A stretch of 64,000 nt of DNA from JAJTHC01 sp044348005. Lineage in GTDB: Bacteria > Cyanobacteriota > Vampirovibrionia > Vampirovibrionales > JAJTHC01. The notes beneath the pieces are model-generated. The model was not told where the DNA came from. It worked only from the letters and a program-made list of their open reading frames with translations, and did not search any database. How positions within the stretch are numbered: position 1 is the stretch's first letter; each line of letters starts with the position of its first letter. The stretch covers positions 124,001-188,000 of the forward strand of contig JBIKTR010000003.1 of NCBI GenBank assembly GCA_044348005.1, given 5' to 3'. Shown here piece by piece: positions 25,364-34,946 of the stretch. The translations under genes and the position numbers were made by a program.

Positions 25364-26617
25364 ATGATGATGTTTCAAAAAATACAACGCCCCAAAGGCA
25401 CACAAGATCTTACCCCAGATCTTTCTCATGCGTGGAAACATTTGCTAGACTTGGCCATGGGGACATTAGAACGGGCGAATTATAAAGCCATTCACACCCC
25501 GATTTTTGAAGCCACTGATCTGTTTGCGCGTGGGGTGGGGGAATCAACGGATATTGTGCATAAAGAAATGTACAGCTTTGAAAAAAGTTCGCGCCGTTTG
25601 ACGTTGCGTCCTGAAGGGACAGCAGGAGTGGCCCGAGCATTTGTGGAAAATAAATTGAGTCAACACGGTTTACCGCAACGCTTGTATTATTTCGGACCGA
25701 TGTTTCGTTATGAGCGGCCGCAAGAAGGACGTCAACGGCAGTTTCACCAAATCGGGGCAGAACTCATTGGGCTAGACACCCCTGCGGCCGATGCCGAAAG
25801 CATCCTGTTGGCGTGGCAAGTCTTAAACGCCTTAGGCATTGGTGATTTACGTTTAGAACTAAACACGGTGGGGGATCCTGCGGATCGCCCTCGTTTTCGT
25901 GAAAGTCTTCAAGCCTTATTAAAGCCTCATTTTCAAGCGCTTTGCCCTGACTGCCAGCGTCGTTTTGAACAAAACCCCATTCGTATGTTAGATTGCAAAG
26001 TCCCGACGTGTCGAACGATTTATACCAGTGATGCGGTGGAAGACTTTCTTGAACACTTTACGTGGTCCACCGAAGCAAGTGAGGCGTTTGAAGCGTTATG
26101 TCATATTTTAAGCGTCAATGGCGTACCGTTTACGATTAATCGTCGTATGGTCAGAGGCCTAGACTACTACTCTCGCACGGTGTTTGAGTTTGTCACGGAG
26201 CGGCTTGGCGCCCAAGGCACCGTGTGCGGAGGCGGTCGTTACAACGGGCTGATTGAAGCCCTCGGCGGGCCAGCCACCCCCGCCATTGGCTGGGCCATGG
26301 GGGTGGAACGTTTGTTTAAGTTAATGACTCAGCCAGAGGCCCCTGCCTTAGATGCCTACATCGTGACCGATTGCCATGCGGAAGCCTTTGGCTTTGCGGA
26401 ACATTTACGCCAACAAGGGTTGCGGGTGGAAGTGGATTTGAGTAGCCGTCCTTTTGGCAAGCAATTGCAAGTCGCCAGTAAACGTTCGGCGCGTCATGTT
26501 TACACGATTGGTCGACAAGAAGTGGAAAGTGGTCTCATTCCCGTTAAAAACTTTGAAACAGGGGCGTCTTCCCACTTAAGCTTTGACTTTCACGCGACCT
26601 TAACCCCCAGAAAGTAG
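25364..26617 (+). CDS. hisS: Histidyl-tRNA synthetase HisS
   Basis: 417 residues; class II synthetase. Motif 1 region KGTQDLTPD, motif 2 FRYERPQEGRQRQFHQIGAE, the histidine-specific GLDYYSRTVFEF and AQGTVCGGGRYNGL, motif 3 TPAIGWAMGVERL, then a C-terminal anticodon-binding domain (AEHLRQQGLRVEVDLSSRPFGKQLQ). Three tandem ATGs (25364-25372) follow AAAGGA at the end of purA. The next gene starts 8 bp after its stop. Confidence 0.97.
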   Translation: MMMFQKIQRPKGTQDLTPDLSHAWKHLLDLAMGTLERANYKAIHTPIFEATDLFARGVGESTDIVHKEMYSFEKSSRRLTLRPEGTAGVARAFVENKLSQHGLPQRLYYFGPMFRYERPQEGRQRQFHQIGAELIGLDTPAADAESILLAWQVLNALGIGDLRLELNTVGDPADRPRFRESLQALLKPHFQALCPDCQRRFEQNPIRMLDCKVPTCRTIYTSDAVEDFLEHFTWSTEASEAFEALCHILSVNGVPFTINRRMVRGLDYYSRTVFEFVTERLGAQGTVCGGGRYNGLIEALGGPATPAIGWAMGVERLFKLMTQPEAPALDAYIVTDCHAEAFGFAEHLRQQGLRVEVDLSSRPFGKQLQVASKRSARHVYTIGRQEVESGLIPVKNFETGASSHLSFDFHATLTPRK

Positions 26618-26624
26618 GGCGATC

Positions 26625-27701
26625 GTGATGCGACGGACACCTGCCTTTTTACTTGCTCTAGCGCTCATGTTCTCTAACGTGGGCAACCTTCAGGCAGAAA
26701 AAGCACCGTTAAAAACGCCTAAAAAACAACTCCTTCAAGCCGAAGCCCCTGAACCCAGCCCCCCCGAAGAAAAAGAAATGACGCGTCTTGAAGTGGCGCA
26801 AACCCTATTGACGCATTTTCAAATCCCCCCGTCTTGGACGTTGAGCGATCTTTCCCCTTTTAGAGACGTTCCCACCTTTGACCCCAATTACCCGTTGCTT
26901 GAAACGGCGTGGCAGTTTCATGTGTTGACGCCTAAGCCTTCTTGGCGACTGTTGCCCCATACCCCCATGAGCCAACTCGACGTGTGGGTGGCGTTGAAGG
27001 GCTTGCTTCTGACTCAAGAATCCCTGAAAGATGAGTACAACATTGCCTTACTTTCTGAAGATAAAAGTTTTGAAGCCCTCCCAGAATCTGTACAAAGAGA
27101 TTTGGCAGTGTTATACGAACATTATGTGTTTGATGTGTTGAGAGATCTTCCCCTTACGCCCAACATTCCCGTCACCGATCGTTGGTTGAATGAACGCTTG
27201 GCGTTCTTGCCCCAAGCGCAAGAAATGCTCACGATGGATACCAAACGAGGCTTTACAGGCGTGGTATGGCGATTGATTCCAAGCTTGGGGGCGGGTTTCA
27301 ACCTGGTTATTTCCCCTCAAGAAGCCATTTTAGGGCCTCGTTTGCGTTTGGGGCAAACCTTGTTTTTTCGCTTAAATGTGCCGTTGTACCCCACCAATAA
27401 GGATGTTATTGTGGAAGATTCCAGTTTGGCAGGGACCATTACGAAACTTGAAAAAGACGAGAAGCGCCCTGAACTTAGCTGGGTCACAGTGACGCTTAAC
27501 ACCGTGCGAAATGGTCATTCCAATGTGGTGTGGCGATTAAAGGCGGATTTGCATTTTCCGATTTTAACGGTGCACGAACAGCCGTTGTCTAGTTTAGGGA
27601 GCTTGGCGAATTTGAAGATGCCTGAAGCAACGCAAGTGCAAAACTATATTTTACCCACGCAACAGTTCACCACAAACACCACCGCGGTTGAAAGCCCTTA
27701 G
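26625..27701 (+). CDS. Secreted protein with an S-layer-homology-like domain
   Basis: 358 residues. A signal peptide (FLLALALMFSNVGNLQAEK) is followed by a Pro/Lys-rich linker. A single SLH-like segment at about residues 50-125 has EMTRLEVAQTLL, then LSPFRDVPTFDPNYPLLETA and the closing MSQLDVWVALKGLL. In SLH proteins this module binds peptidoglycan-linked polymers. The C-terminal ~150 residues look beta-rich and are unknown. It is tightly linked to hisS, probably by transcription only. Confidence 0.65.
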   Translation: MMRRTPAFLLALALMFSNVGNLQAEKAPLKTPKKQLLQAEAPEPSPPEEKEMTRLEVAQTLLTHFQIPPSWTLSDLSPFRDVPTFDPNYPLLETAWQFHVLTPKPSWRLLPHTPMSQLDVWVALKGLLLTQESLKDEYNIALLSEDKSFEALPESVQRDLAVLYEHYVFDVLRDLPLTPNIPVTDRWLNERLAFLPQAQEMLTMDTKRGFTGVVWRLIPSLGAGFNLVISPQEAILGPRLRLGQTLFFRLNVPLYPTNKDVIVEDSSLAGTITKLEKDEKRPELSWVTVTLNTVRNGHSNVVWRLKADLHFPILTVHEQPLSSLGSLANLKMPEATQVQNYILPTQQFTTNTTAVESP

Positions 27702-27798
27702 TGTGACGCGGGCCGTTCTTTTAATGCGGCGATTTTTTATTTCTGACGTATAATTCAAGTAATGTCCCTTCCACATCTATATAAAAGAGATTAGTACC

Positions 27799-29364
27799 AT
27801 GTTAGATGCTTTAGCACGTTTTTTTTCCGTTGAAACCCCCACGCCTCCCGTATCCAAGTTCCCCATGCCTAACGAGCAATTCGTTAAGCCTTATAAAGAT
27901 CTCCGAGCGTTCATCCAACTGCTCAAAGACGCGGACGAACTCATTGAAATCGACACCCCTGTCTCTGCCCATCTTGAAATTGCGGAAATCACCGACCGAG
28001 TCTCCAAATCTCAAGGAACGGCTAATAAAGCCCTGCTTTTTACGAATGTTGAAGGCTACGACATGCCTGTCTTGATCAATGCGGTGGGTTCTTATGAACG
28101 TACGCTTATGGCATTAGGCGGGCGTTCGTTTGAAGAACTACAAGCCCGTATTGCCAAATATGCCAAGCCCGATTTCGCTGCCCTTTCATCAAGTTCGATG
28201 TGGGACAAGATCGCTATGCTCCCTGAATACACAGAATTACGGCACGTCTTTCCTCGTCAATTCAAGGGAACGGTGGCCCCTTGTCAAGAAGTCGTCATTA
28301 CTGAGCCGACCCAAGCCATGCTCGATAAAATCCCTGTGTTGACCTGCTGGCCTGAAGACGGTGGCCCGTTTATCACCCTGCCTGCGGTCTTTACGAAAGA
28401 CAGCATCACAGGCGATCGTAACGTGGGCATGTACCGTCTACAAAAGTATGACAATGCCACCACTGGCATGCACTGGCACAAGCATCACGACGGTAACGAT
28501 ATTTACGAAAACTCGAAAAAATCGGGGAAAGATAGGCTTGAAGTCGCCGTCGTACTAGGGGCGCACCCTGCGGTGATTTATAGTGCAACGGCTCCTTTAC
28601 CCAAGGGTTTAAATGAACTGCTTTTGGCGGGGTTTCTTAAAAATGCCCCAGTGGAAACCGTCAAATGTAAGACGGTGGATTTAGACGTGCCTGCTCATGC
28701 GGAAATTGTGCTAGAAGGCTATGTGCTTTATGACGAACTTCGCTGGGAAGGCCCGTTTGGGGATCACACAGGCTATTATTCGCTGGCGGATGATTTCCCC
28801 GTCTTTCACCTCACCGCGATGACGCATCGTAAGGATCCGATTTACATGACCACGATTGTGGGCAAGCCTCCGCAAGAAGATTGTTACTTAGGCAAAGCCA
28901 CTGAGCAACTCTTTTTGCCCTTGTTGAAGATTTTTATTCCTGAAATTGTGGATATGAACCTGCCTTGGGAAGGCGTTTTTCACAACTGTGTGCTAGTCAG
29001 TATTAAAAAGCGTTACCCAGGGCATGCGCGTAAGGTCATGAGTGCCATGTGGGGCTTTGGGCAATTGATGTTTAGCAAGTACGTCGTAATTGTGGACGAG
29101 CATGTGAATGTGCAGGAGCTTAGCACGGTGGCGTGGCATGTCTTTAATAATACGGATCCCAAGCGAGACATGATGTTTGCCGAAGGGCCGATGGATATTT
29201 TGGATCACGCCACGCCGATTTGGGCCTATGGCAGTAAAGTGGGCATTGACGCGACCAAGAAATGGGAAAGCGAAGGCTTTACGCGTCAATGGCCCAATGA
29301 AATTGAAATGAGTCCAGAGATCAAGGCGCAAGTGGATGTCAAATGGTCTTCGCTCTTTAAATAA
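27799..29364 (+). CDS. ubiD: UbiD-family prenylated-FMN decarboxylase
   Basis: 521 residues. Family enzymes use prenylated FMN to remove or add aromatic or acrylic carboxyl groups; UbiD acts in ubiquinone synthesis and relatives in menaquinone or other aromatic routes. Family blocks are LIEIDTPVSAHLEIAEITDR, PVLINAVGSYERTLMALGG, WPEDGGPFITLPAVFTKD, GMYRLQKYDNATTGMHWH and WEGPFGDHTGYYS. UbiX, which makes the cofactor, is not in the window, so the exact substrate is unknown. It stands alone. Confidence 0.9.
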   Translation: MLDALARFFSVETPTPPVSKFPMPNEQFVKPYKDLRAFIQLLKDADELIEIDTPVSAHLEIAEITDRVSKSQGTANKALLFTNVEGYDMPVLINAVGSYERTLMALGGRSFEELQARIAKYAKPDFAALSSSSMWDKIAMLPEYTELRHVFPRQFKGTVAPCQEVVITEPTQAMLDKIPVLTCWPEDGGPFITLPAVFTKDSITGDRNVGMYRLQKYDNATTGMHWHKHHDGNDIYENSKKSGKDRLEVAVVLGAHPAVIYSATAPLPKGLNELLLAGFLKNAPVETVKCKTVDLDVPAHAEIVLEGYVLYDELRWEGPFGDHTGYYSLADDFPVFHLTAMTHRKDPIYMTTIVGKPPQEDCYLGKATEQLFLPLLKIFIPEIVDMNLPWEGVFHNCVLVSIKKRYPGHARKVMSAMWGFGQLMFSKYVVIVDEHVNVQELSTVAWHVFNNTDPKRDMMFAEGPMDILDHATPIWAYGSKVGIDATKKWESEGFTRQWPNEIEMSPEIKAQVDVKWSSLFK

Positions 29365-29365
29365 G

Positions 29366-29427
29366 GACTTTCGCAGAGCTTTCTATAAAAATAAAAAGAG
29401 CGATAGACTTAACGTCAATATCGCTCA
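29366..29427. repeat. Short dispersed motif and hairpin downstream of ubiD
   Basis: GACTTTCGCAGAGCTTTC (29366-29383, extending to 29388) is the reverse complement, with one change, of a 23-base stretch at 7758-7780. It is followed by GAGCGATA (29398-29405) pairing with TATCGCTC about 13 bases on. There is no T run after the hairpin, so it is a doubtful terminator. Confidence 0.45.
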
Positions 29428-29494
29428 TACCTATGTATTCCCCCTGTAAAAAAGTGGTTTCAACGAAAAGGAGAGGGAATAGCTAGGGTGTTTT

Positions 29495-29644
29495 ATACCA
29501 TTTAAACGAATGAATATAGCGTATAGGTGGATTCTAGGAGCCTAGACTCGCAGATGGGCGAAGTGTACATAAACGTACATAAGCACATCGAGAACCTGAG
29601 CGACAACGAAGACGCCAGACGATATTTAATCGTTTAATTGGTAT
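29495..29644 (+). repeat. Dispersed structured repeat family C, copy C1 (150 nt)
   Basis: Outer stem ATACCA-TTAAACGA pairs with TCGTTTAA-TGGTAT. Next a GGTG/CGCC stem, using a G-U pair, flanks the conserved AGGAGCCTAGA (29536-29546). A variable arm CTCG-GATG pairs with CATC-GAG. The tip is GTGTACATAAACGTACATAA (29563-29582), itself an inverted repeat around TGTAC/GTACA. It lies between the convergent ubiD and radical SAM genes. Copy C2 has the same plan with different stem sequences. The gap 29365-29793 holds nothing else I can see. Confidence 0.75.
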
Positions 29645-29793
29645 TATGTGGTTGTGTTTGGTCGGTTTGATTGGTCGGTGGGTTTACCGTGGGGTAAGGG
29701 GCTTGATTGTTTCTTGCACCTTACATAAGCATTAAGTATTTCTTAAGAATTATGATGCGCTTTGTAACAAAACGGTGACAATCGATCCCTTTT

Positions 29794-30792
29794 TTAAAAA
29801 CGGCACGCATCGCCCTGCTTGCTCCCTCGCTGAGCAAAACAAGCGTCAATGGCGGACATCACCTCCTGACGTTGGCTGGCCATCCACGCAGGGGCCACCA
29901 CATGCTTAAAGTGGCCGTTGCCCGCCACCCGATGAATCACACATTCAGGGTGCAAACGCTCAATAAAATCCACACAGGTGTTGACGTACGAGTCAAAATC
30001 CATGCTCTGCCAGCGTCCGTTGCGGTAATCTTCGGCAATGGGGGTATGATTCATGGCCACCAGCAAGTGAATTTTAACGCCCGCCACCTTGAGTTCAGCC
30101 AGTTTGTCTGCGGTTTGCATCATGTCCGCATGGGTTTCACCGGGCATGCCTAAAATGACGTGAATACAATGATCCAGCCCCCGTGCTTGAGTCCATTCAT
30201 AGGCTTGCAAAAAATCCGCGAAACGTTCGCATCGGTTCACCAGCGCGAGCGAACGGTCATGAATGCTTTGCAAGCCATATTCCACACTTACATAGGGCAC
30301 GCGAACTTTGTAGCTGGCAATCAAGTCAAGTATTTCAGGGCTCACACAATCCGGACGCGTTGAAATCGCGAGGCCCACCACGTCATCATCCACCGTTAGG
30401 GCTTCGTCATAAAGCCGTTTCAAGCGTTCAACGGGGGCATAGGTATTGGTGTTGGCTTGAAAGTAGGCAATGAACTTTTCGGCCTTAAAACGTTTACGAC
30501 GATGCGCCATGTTCTTCAACATTTGTTGGGCAATAGGTGTTTTTAAGTCATTGGTGCGTGAAGAAGAGCCGGTTTCGTCGCAGAAGGTACAGCCCCCAAA
30601 ACCTTTGGTGCCGTCGATGTTGGGGCAGGTGAACCCTGCGTCAATGGAAACTTTATAGACTCGGCAACCGAAGGTGTCTTGCAAAAATTGATTGTAGGTG
30701 CGGTAAGGTTTTGTTCCAGCCAAGGCGTGTGCTTCCAAAATAAACGGATGCCCAGAAGAAGAAGGAAAAGATGAGGCGGATGAGTTAGACAT
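29794..30792 (-). CDS. Radical SAM protein, YhcC/TIGR01212 family
   Basis: 332 residues from ATG 30792, which overlaps the bioD stop by 8 bp and suggests translational coupling; a longer in-frame start would overlap bioD by over 100 bp. The radical SAM cluster motif is the family's spaced form, CPNIDGTKGFGGCTFC, followed by YFQANTNTYAP, STRPDCVSPEILDL, VEYGLQSIHDRSLALVNR and HVILGMPGETHADM. The function of this family is not established; links to tRNA or queuosine-type chemistry are unproven. Confidence 0.88.
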   Translation of the reverse strand: MSNSSASSFPSSSGHPFILEAHALAGTKPYRTYNQFLQDTFGCRVYKVSIDAGFTCPNIDGTKGFGGCTFCDETGSSSRTNDLKTPIAQQMLKNMAHRRKRFKAEKFIAYFQANTNTYAPVERLKRLYDEALTVDDDVVGLAISTRPDCVSPEILDLIASYKVRVPYVSVEYGLQSIHDRSLALVNRCERFADFLQAYEWTQARGLDHCIHVILGMPGETHADMMQTADKLAELKVAGVKIHLLVAMNHTPIAEDYRNGRWQSMDFDSYVNTCVDFIERLHPECVIHRVAGNGHFKHVVAPAWMASQRQEVMSAIDACFAQRGSKQGDACRF

Positions 30793-31474
30793 CGGTTCGA
30801 CCGCCTTGGCAAGATTTTTTGAGTCCTTTGGCATAGGGAGCTTCCCACAGGGGAATGTTTGGGGCATAGTGGGCCAGTTGTTGCACCACGCTTTGAACAG
30901 CAAGGGATTGTTTGAGCGCTTCAGGCAAAGGAACAGCCCCTTCAGAAAGGACGAGGGTTTCTACCGCAATGCCTTGCTGTTTAAGCAGTTCAAGCGACAT
31001 GAACGTATGATTTAGAGTACCAAGGGTATAGCGACTCACCAAGACGGTTGAAAGGCCCAACGCTTCAATCAGGTCTAGCATCAGGGTATGGGGGGTTAAT
31101 GGGCACATCACGCCTCCCGCCCCTTCCACCAGTACCACGTCATAGGTGGATTTTAAGTCGTGAAAACGTGCCACGATCGCCTCAATCGAAATAATCCCCT
31201 CTACATCGCAAACGCTTGGGGCCGCTGGGGGCGTAAATTGATAGGTGGTTTCCACATGTAGGTTTGAATGAAACTGTAAATGCTTCAAACAGGCATAGGC
31301 ATCGCCTTCTTCAAAAGTAGTCACGCCCGTTTGAACAGGTTTGTAAATGGCCACGCGTTTGCCTTGTTCAAGGGCCAATTGCGCGATTTGGGCGGTGACG
31401 TAGGTTTTACCCACATCGGTGTCCGTCCCTGTAATAAATAGACCATCAATAAATAGACCATCAAGGTTTTGCAT
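30785..31474 (-). CDS. bioD: Dethiobiotin synthetase BioD
   Basis: 229 residues. It closes the ureido ring of dethiobiotin with ATP and CO2. The P-loop is ITGTDTDVGKTYVTA, followed by YKPVQTG, the Walker B-like VVLVEGAGGVMCPLT and a C-terminal nucleotide-base region. A 15-bp tandem duplication just after the start gives DGLFIDGLFI in place of a single DGLFI. No other biotin gene is nearby. Confidence 0.92.
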   Translation of the reverse strand: MQNLDGLFIDGLFITGTDTDVGKTYVTAQIAQLALEQGKRVAIYKPVQTGVTTFEEGDAYACLKHLQFHSNLHVETTYQFTPPAAPSVCDVEGIISIEAIVARFHDLKSTYDVVLVEGAGGVMCPLTPHTLMLDLIEALGLSTVLVSRYTLGTLNHTFMSLELLKQQGIAVETLVLSEGAVPLPEALKQSLAVQSVVQQLAHYAPNIPLWEAPYAKGLKKSCQGGRTDV

Positions 31475-31686
31475 CGGGGGGAAGCATCCTTTTTTACCGT
31501 CCTTTCCCTATGAGAAAGGGACAAGGCACATGGACTTTTTGTAAAGTCCACCACGACCAAAGTCTAGCATAAACGGAGGAGCCTTTAAAGCATTTTTGTA
31601 ACCGCTTCTACACCTTTATGTTATACTACTAGCGAACACTCTATAAAGCCCCATTGCTTACGCCTCAAGCAGAATAAGGAAGTCCT

Positions 31687-32466
31687 ATGCACGCCACAGA
31701 ATCCCCGAAGCCTACAAAAACACTGAAGCTGATTTTGGTGGAAGATCATCAAATGACGCGTATTGGCCTGCGTTTAATGCTAGAACAAGACCCCCGTTAC
31801 ACGGTTGTTGGTGAAGCTGAAACAGGAAAAGAAGCGTTAAGCGTAGTGGAAAAACGCCAAGGCGATTGTGAGTTGATTCTAATGGATATTGGCTTGCCTG
31901 ACATGGACGGCATTGAAGCCACTCAACGCATCAAAGCTCGTTTCCCTTCCATCCCTGTGATGATGCTCACTTCTAAGGACGACGCCAACGATGTGTTTGC
32001 CGCCCTAGGGGCTGGGGCCGATGCCTATTGCCTAAAAGGCGCGAGTTTTGAAACCCTTAAAACCGCTATTGACACGGTCGCCGAAGGGGCCAGTTGGTTG
32101 GATCCCGGTATTGCGCGTTTGGTGTTGGGACGTTTTCAAGGCAATTCGCTGCCTGTTGGCCAAGGTGCTGGAGAAAAATCAACGGCGCAACGTCATCATA
32201 CCCTTGTGGGCGTACCAGTGCCTCATTCCCCGAATCAAACCATGGACTGCCCCTTGACGCCCCGTGAAATGGAAGTATTGAAATTGATTGTTGAAGGCTT
32301 TTCAAACGCGGACATTGCCGAAAAGTGCGTCATTACCAAAGCCACCGCCAAAGCCCATGTGCATAGTATTTTACAAAAACTGTGTGTGGATGACCGCACC
32401 CAAGCAGCCGTCTTTGCCATGCGTCAAGGCATTGTTCGCATGGAAGATATTAACCCCATTTTTTAA
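31687..32466 (+). CDS. NarL/FixJ-family response regulator
   Basis: 259 residues. A receiver domain (LILVEDHQMTRIGLRLMLEQ, phospho-acceptor Asp in ILMDIGLPDMDG, MLTSKDD, and Lys in AYCLKGAS) is joined by an unusually long His/Gln/Pro-rich linker of about 45 residues to a LuxR-type helix-turn-helix (LTPREMEVLKLIVEGFSNAD, then ITKATAKAHVHSIL). No kinase gene is adjacent. AAGGAAG precedes the ATG, and TATACT near 31622 could be its -10. Confidence 0.9.
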   Translation: MHATESPKPTKTLKLILVEDHQMTRIGLRLMLEQDPRYTVVGEAETGKEALSVVEKRQGDCELILMDIGLPDMDGIEATQRIKARFPSIPVMMLTSKDDANDVFAALGAGADAYCLKGASFETLKTAIDTVAEGASWLDPGIARLVLGRFQGNSLPVGQGAGEKSTAQRHHTLVGVPVPHSPNQTMDCPLTPREMEVLKLIVEGFSNADIAEKCVITKATAKAHVHSILQKLCVDDRTQAAVFAMRQGIVRMEDINPIF

Positions 32467-32487
32467 TCGGGCAAGCGTTAACGCCTT

Positions 32488-33027
32488 TTACGGCATGACC
32501 TTTATCGTGTGAGGCATTGATTCAAGATGTTTTACCCAAAACGCACGACTTTTTTCAAGCTGTTGCGGGCTTAGCAGTTGCTGAGCATGGACGTAATAAT
32601 CCATTCGTGCTTTGAGCAACGTGTTTTTTTGAGCCGTGTAAGCGTCAATTAAGCCATTCATCGTTTCTTGATTAAAGCTAGGGCATCCCAAGTATTCGAG
32701 CAAGGTTCGTTTACTGGCACGACTTTTTTCTTCTAAGGGGGTGACTTCTTTGGCGTATTGGGTTTTAAGGGCTTCAAAGGCTGTGCGTTGTTCAGGCGTT
32801 AGCCCAAGCGAATCGACCCAATCTAAAGCCAAGCGATCCATACCAAAGCCCACGGTGCAATACGACTTTTTAGGCGAAGCAGCGCTGTTTAAATTCCACG
32901 GGCAGCTAAAGCGTTTGGTGCTTTTTTTAGGGGCGGTACAACAAGGTTCAGCAAATGCAGAAGCATTCCCGCCCAAGCCACTTAAAATCAAAAGGCCTAC
33001 TAGTACCGTTACGATGCTTCGTTTCAT
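32488..33027 (-). CDS. Periplasmic Spy/CpxP-like protein (LTxxQ)
   Basis: 179 residues. A signal peptide (VTVLVGLLILSGLGGNASAF) is followed by a Cys-containing stretch with a CC pair and two further Cys. A helical core carries two LTxxQ-type motifs, LGLTPEQRTAF and LLSPQQLEK, as in Spy, CpxP and zinc-resistance proteins that chaperone periplasmic proteins or sense metals. The Cys-rich N-terminus suggests disulfides or metal binding. Assignment is by motif only. It follows the adenylyltransferase gene by 41 bp. Confidence 0.65.
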   Translation of the reverse strand: MKRSIVTVLVGLLILSGLGGNASAFAEPCCTAPKKSTKRFSCPWNLNSAASPKKSYCTVGFGMDRLALDWVDSLGLTPEQRTAFEALKTQYAKEVTPLEEKSRASKRTLLEYLGCPSFNQETMNGLIDAYTAQKNTLLKARMDYYVHAQQLLSPQQLEKSRAFWVKHLESMPHTIKVMP

Positions 33028-33068
33028 GCGGAATCCTCCTTTTTTTCGACTTCTAAAGTCCCCGACTT

Positions 33069-33575
33069 CTAAGGGGCTGTAGGCTGTGCGTACACCTTTA
33101 AAATCGACTGAATCAATGAAGACGTGGAACGTCCTTCCACCAAGTCAATAAACGCAATTTCTGTTCCCAGTGCCGTAAGCGTAGGCGCTTCAGGCAGGGT
33201 TTCAAGCGTGTAATCGGCGCCTTTGGTGTGAACATCTGGCGCGATGGCACTTAATACATCCACAGGGCTGGTCGCGTCAAAAATGGTGACATAATCCACG
33301 CACCGCAACGCGCTTAAAAGTTCGGCACGTTCGGCTTGGGGCACAATAGGGCGTCCATCATCCTTAAAGGTTTTGACGGAAGCATCACTATTGAGGGCAA
33401 CCACCAACAAATCACCCAAGGCTTTACTGGCTTGTAAGTACCGTAAATGCCCCACGTGAAACAAGTCAAAGCAGCCATTAGTCGTCACAACGCTATGGCC
33501 TGCTTTTCGCAAAGGCGCCAAGGTTTCAAGCAATTCTTCAAGGGCCAACACGCGTGAAGTCGTCATGGGGATCAT
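33069..33575 (-). CDS. rfaE2: Heptose-1-phosphate adenylyltransferase-like protein (RfaE2/HldE C-domain)
   Basis: 168 residues. A cytidylyltransferase-fold nucleotidyltransferase with TTNGCFDLFHVGHLRYLQ (the HxGH site), NSDASVKTFKDDGRPIVPQAERAELLSAL, DYVTIFDATSPVDVL and KGADYTLETLPEA. The set matches the stand-alone RfaE2/HldE C-terminal domain that makes ADP-heptose for lipopolysaccharide. No kinase domain is fused. TAGGAA lies before ATG 33575, with a second ATG at 33566. It indicates an LPS-bearing outer membrane. Confidence 0.88.
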   Translation of the reverse strand: MIPMTTSRVLALEELLETLAPLRKAGHSVVTTNGCFDLFHVGHLRYLQASKALGDLLVVALNSDASVKTFKDDGRPIVPQAERAELLSALRCVDYVTIFDATSPVDVLSAIAPDVHTKGADYTLETLPEAPTLTALGTEIAFIDLVEGRSTSSLIQSILKVYAQPTAP

Positions 33576-33612
33576 TTTTCCTACGTACTACAAGTTCTTT
33601 CTTTAGAAAGAG

Positions 33613-34800
33613 TTAGGGTTGAGAAGACGCAACGGGAGGGGCTTGTCCTTCAGGAGAACCTTGCATTTGACTTTGCATTTCTTCAGGTGAAGAAGGCTTA
33701 TAATCGTCCGAAATAACAAGCTTATTCTGCTTTTTCAACAGTTCAATTTGTGCATCTAACCACGTTCCAATGGCTTGTTGGCGTCGTTGACCTTCAAGCA
33801 GGGTAATAATTTCAGGGGTGGCTTGGCTCAGGTTTTTCTTCTGCGCGGGTTTGACTTCGCCCACTTTAACAATATGAAATCCATACGCCGATTTCACCAG
33901 TTTAGGGTACAATTCACCCGACTTGCCTTTTTCCAGCGCCTTCCAATACCCTGGGTCACTCGTGCGTTGTTGCATAAAGCCGACTTCGCCTTTTTTAACT
34001 TGGGTCATGGTGTCTTCACTATTGCGTTCGGCCAAAGCACCAAATTTAGCAGGGGCTTTTTTAATTTCAGCCAGCAAGTCTTCGGCCTTCTTTTTCTTGG
34101 CATCAATTTCCGCCTGCACTTGTTTTTCAAGTTCTTGAGGTGTAATGGATTTGTTTTTGGCTTGAAGGTCGGCTCTAATTTTGGCGGGAATGGCTTTGAT
34201 CAAAATATGCGCAGACGAAATTTGCAACGGCAAATCAAACTCAATTTCATGCGACTTGTAAAACGAAGCCACTTCAGAAGATGCAATCGCGCCTTTGACA
34301 AGACCTAATTTGTCCACCAACTTTTCCAACTGCTTCATTTGCTTAAGCTGGTAATTGAAGTCTTCTTCACTCATGTTGTTTTGCTTAAAAATGGCTTGAA
34401 GAGCAGACACTCCACCAACTTGCTTAATAATTTCTTGACGCTTGGCTTCAAGTTCTTGGGGAAGCACTTGAATGTTATTCTTTTTAACCGCTTGATCGAT
34501 CACACTAAGGGCAATAAGCTGTTGAAGGGCTTGCTGCTTGATGATTTCTTTAAAAATACTGTTGTTCGCCATTTGGGGACTGTCCCCCACGCCCATTTGT
34601 TTGGCGGTTTGTTCGCAGGCTTTGTCGTACTCATTTTTGGTGATGACCGTTCCGTTAATCGTCATAACGGTGGCCCCGCCTTGTGACGTATTCAACAAGC
34701 CTGTGGGTTGACCGCAACCACTTAAACTTAAGGACGCCACTAACATCAAACTCAAGCAACCCGCCACCCAGGCACGAGGCATTTTTACGAAAACAGACAT
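33613..34800 (-). CDS. Lipoprotein peptidyl-prolyl isomerase, SurA/PrsA type
   Basis: 395 residues from ATG 34800, supported by AAAGGAAA; the in-frame ATG at 34896 would add an unrelated hydrophobic stretch. The lipobox is LSLSGC (Cys about residue 29). A SurA-like N-terminal chaperone region follows, then a rotamase/parvulin domain (ISSAHILIKAIP, LAERNSEDTMTQVKKGEVGFM, KSAYGFHIVKVGEV). A roughly 40-residue Lys-rich insertion interrupts the parvulin domain. It folds exported proteins in the periplasm. Confidence 0.87.
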   Translation of the reverse strand: MSVFVKMPRAWVAGCLSLMLVASLSLSGCGQPTGLLNTSQGGATVMTINGTVITKNEYDKACEQTAKQMGVGDSPQMANNSIFKEIIKQQALQQLIALSVIDQAVKKNNIQVLPQELEAKRQEIIKQVGGVSALQAIFKQNNMSEEDFNYQLKQMKQLEKLVDKLGLVKGAIASSEVASFYKSHEIEFDLPLQISSAHILIKAIPAKIRADLQAKNKSITPQELEKQVQAEIDAKKKKAEDLLAEIKKAPAKFGALAERNSEDTMTQVKKGEVGFMQQRTSDPGYWKALEKGKSGELYPKLVKSAYGFHIVKVGEVKPAQKKNLSQATPEIITLLEGQRRQQAIGTWLDAQIELLKKQNKLVISDDYKPSSPEEMQSQMQGSPEGQAPPVASSQP

Positions 34801-34946
34801 AGCATTTCCTTTTTTATTCGCCTTGCTTTTTGAAACAAGCCATACAACCAATACATCAATACACCCTATTATACTAAAATACGCTAAAATAGGCAAAGAC
34901 GTCTTTACCCGTTCGATTCAAAAACCCCCAAACATAGGATGTTCCC

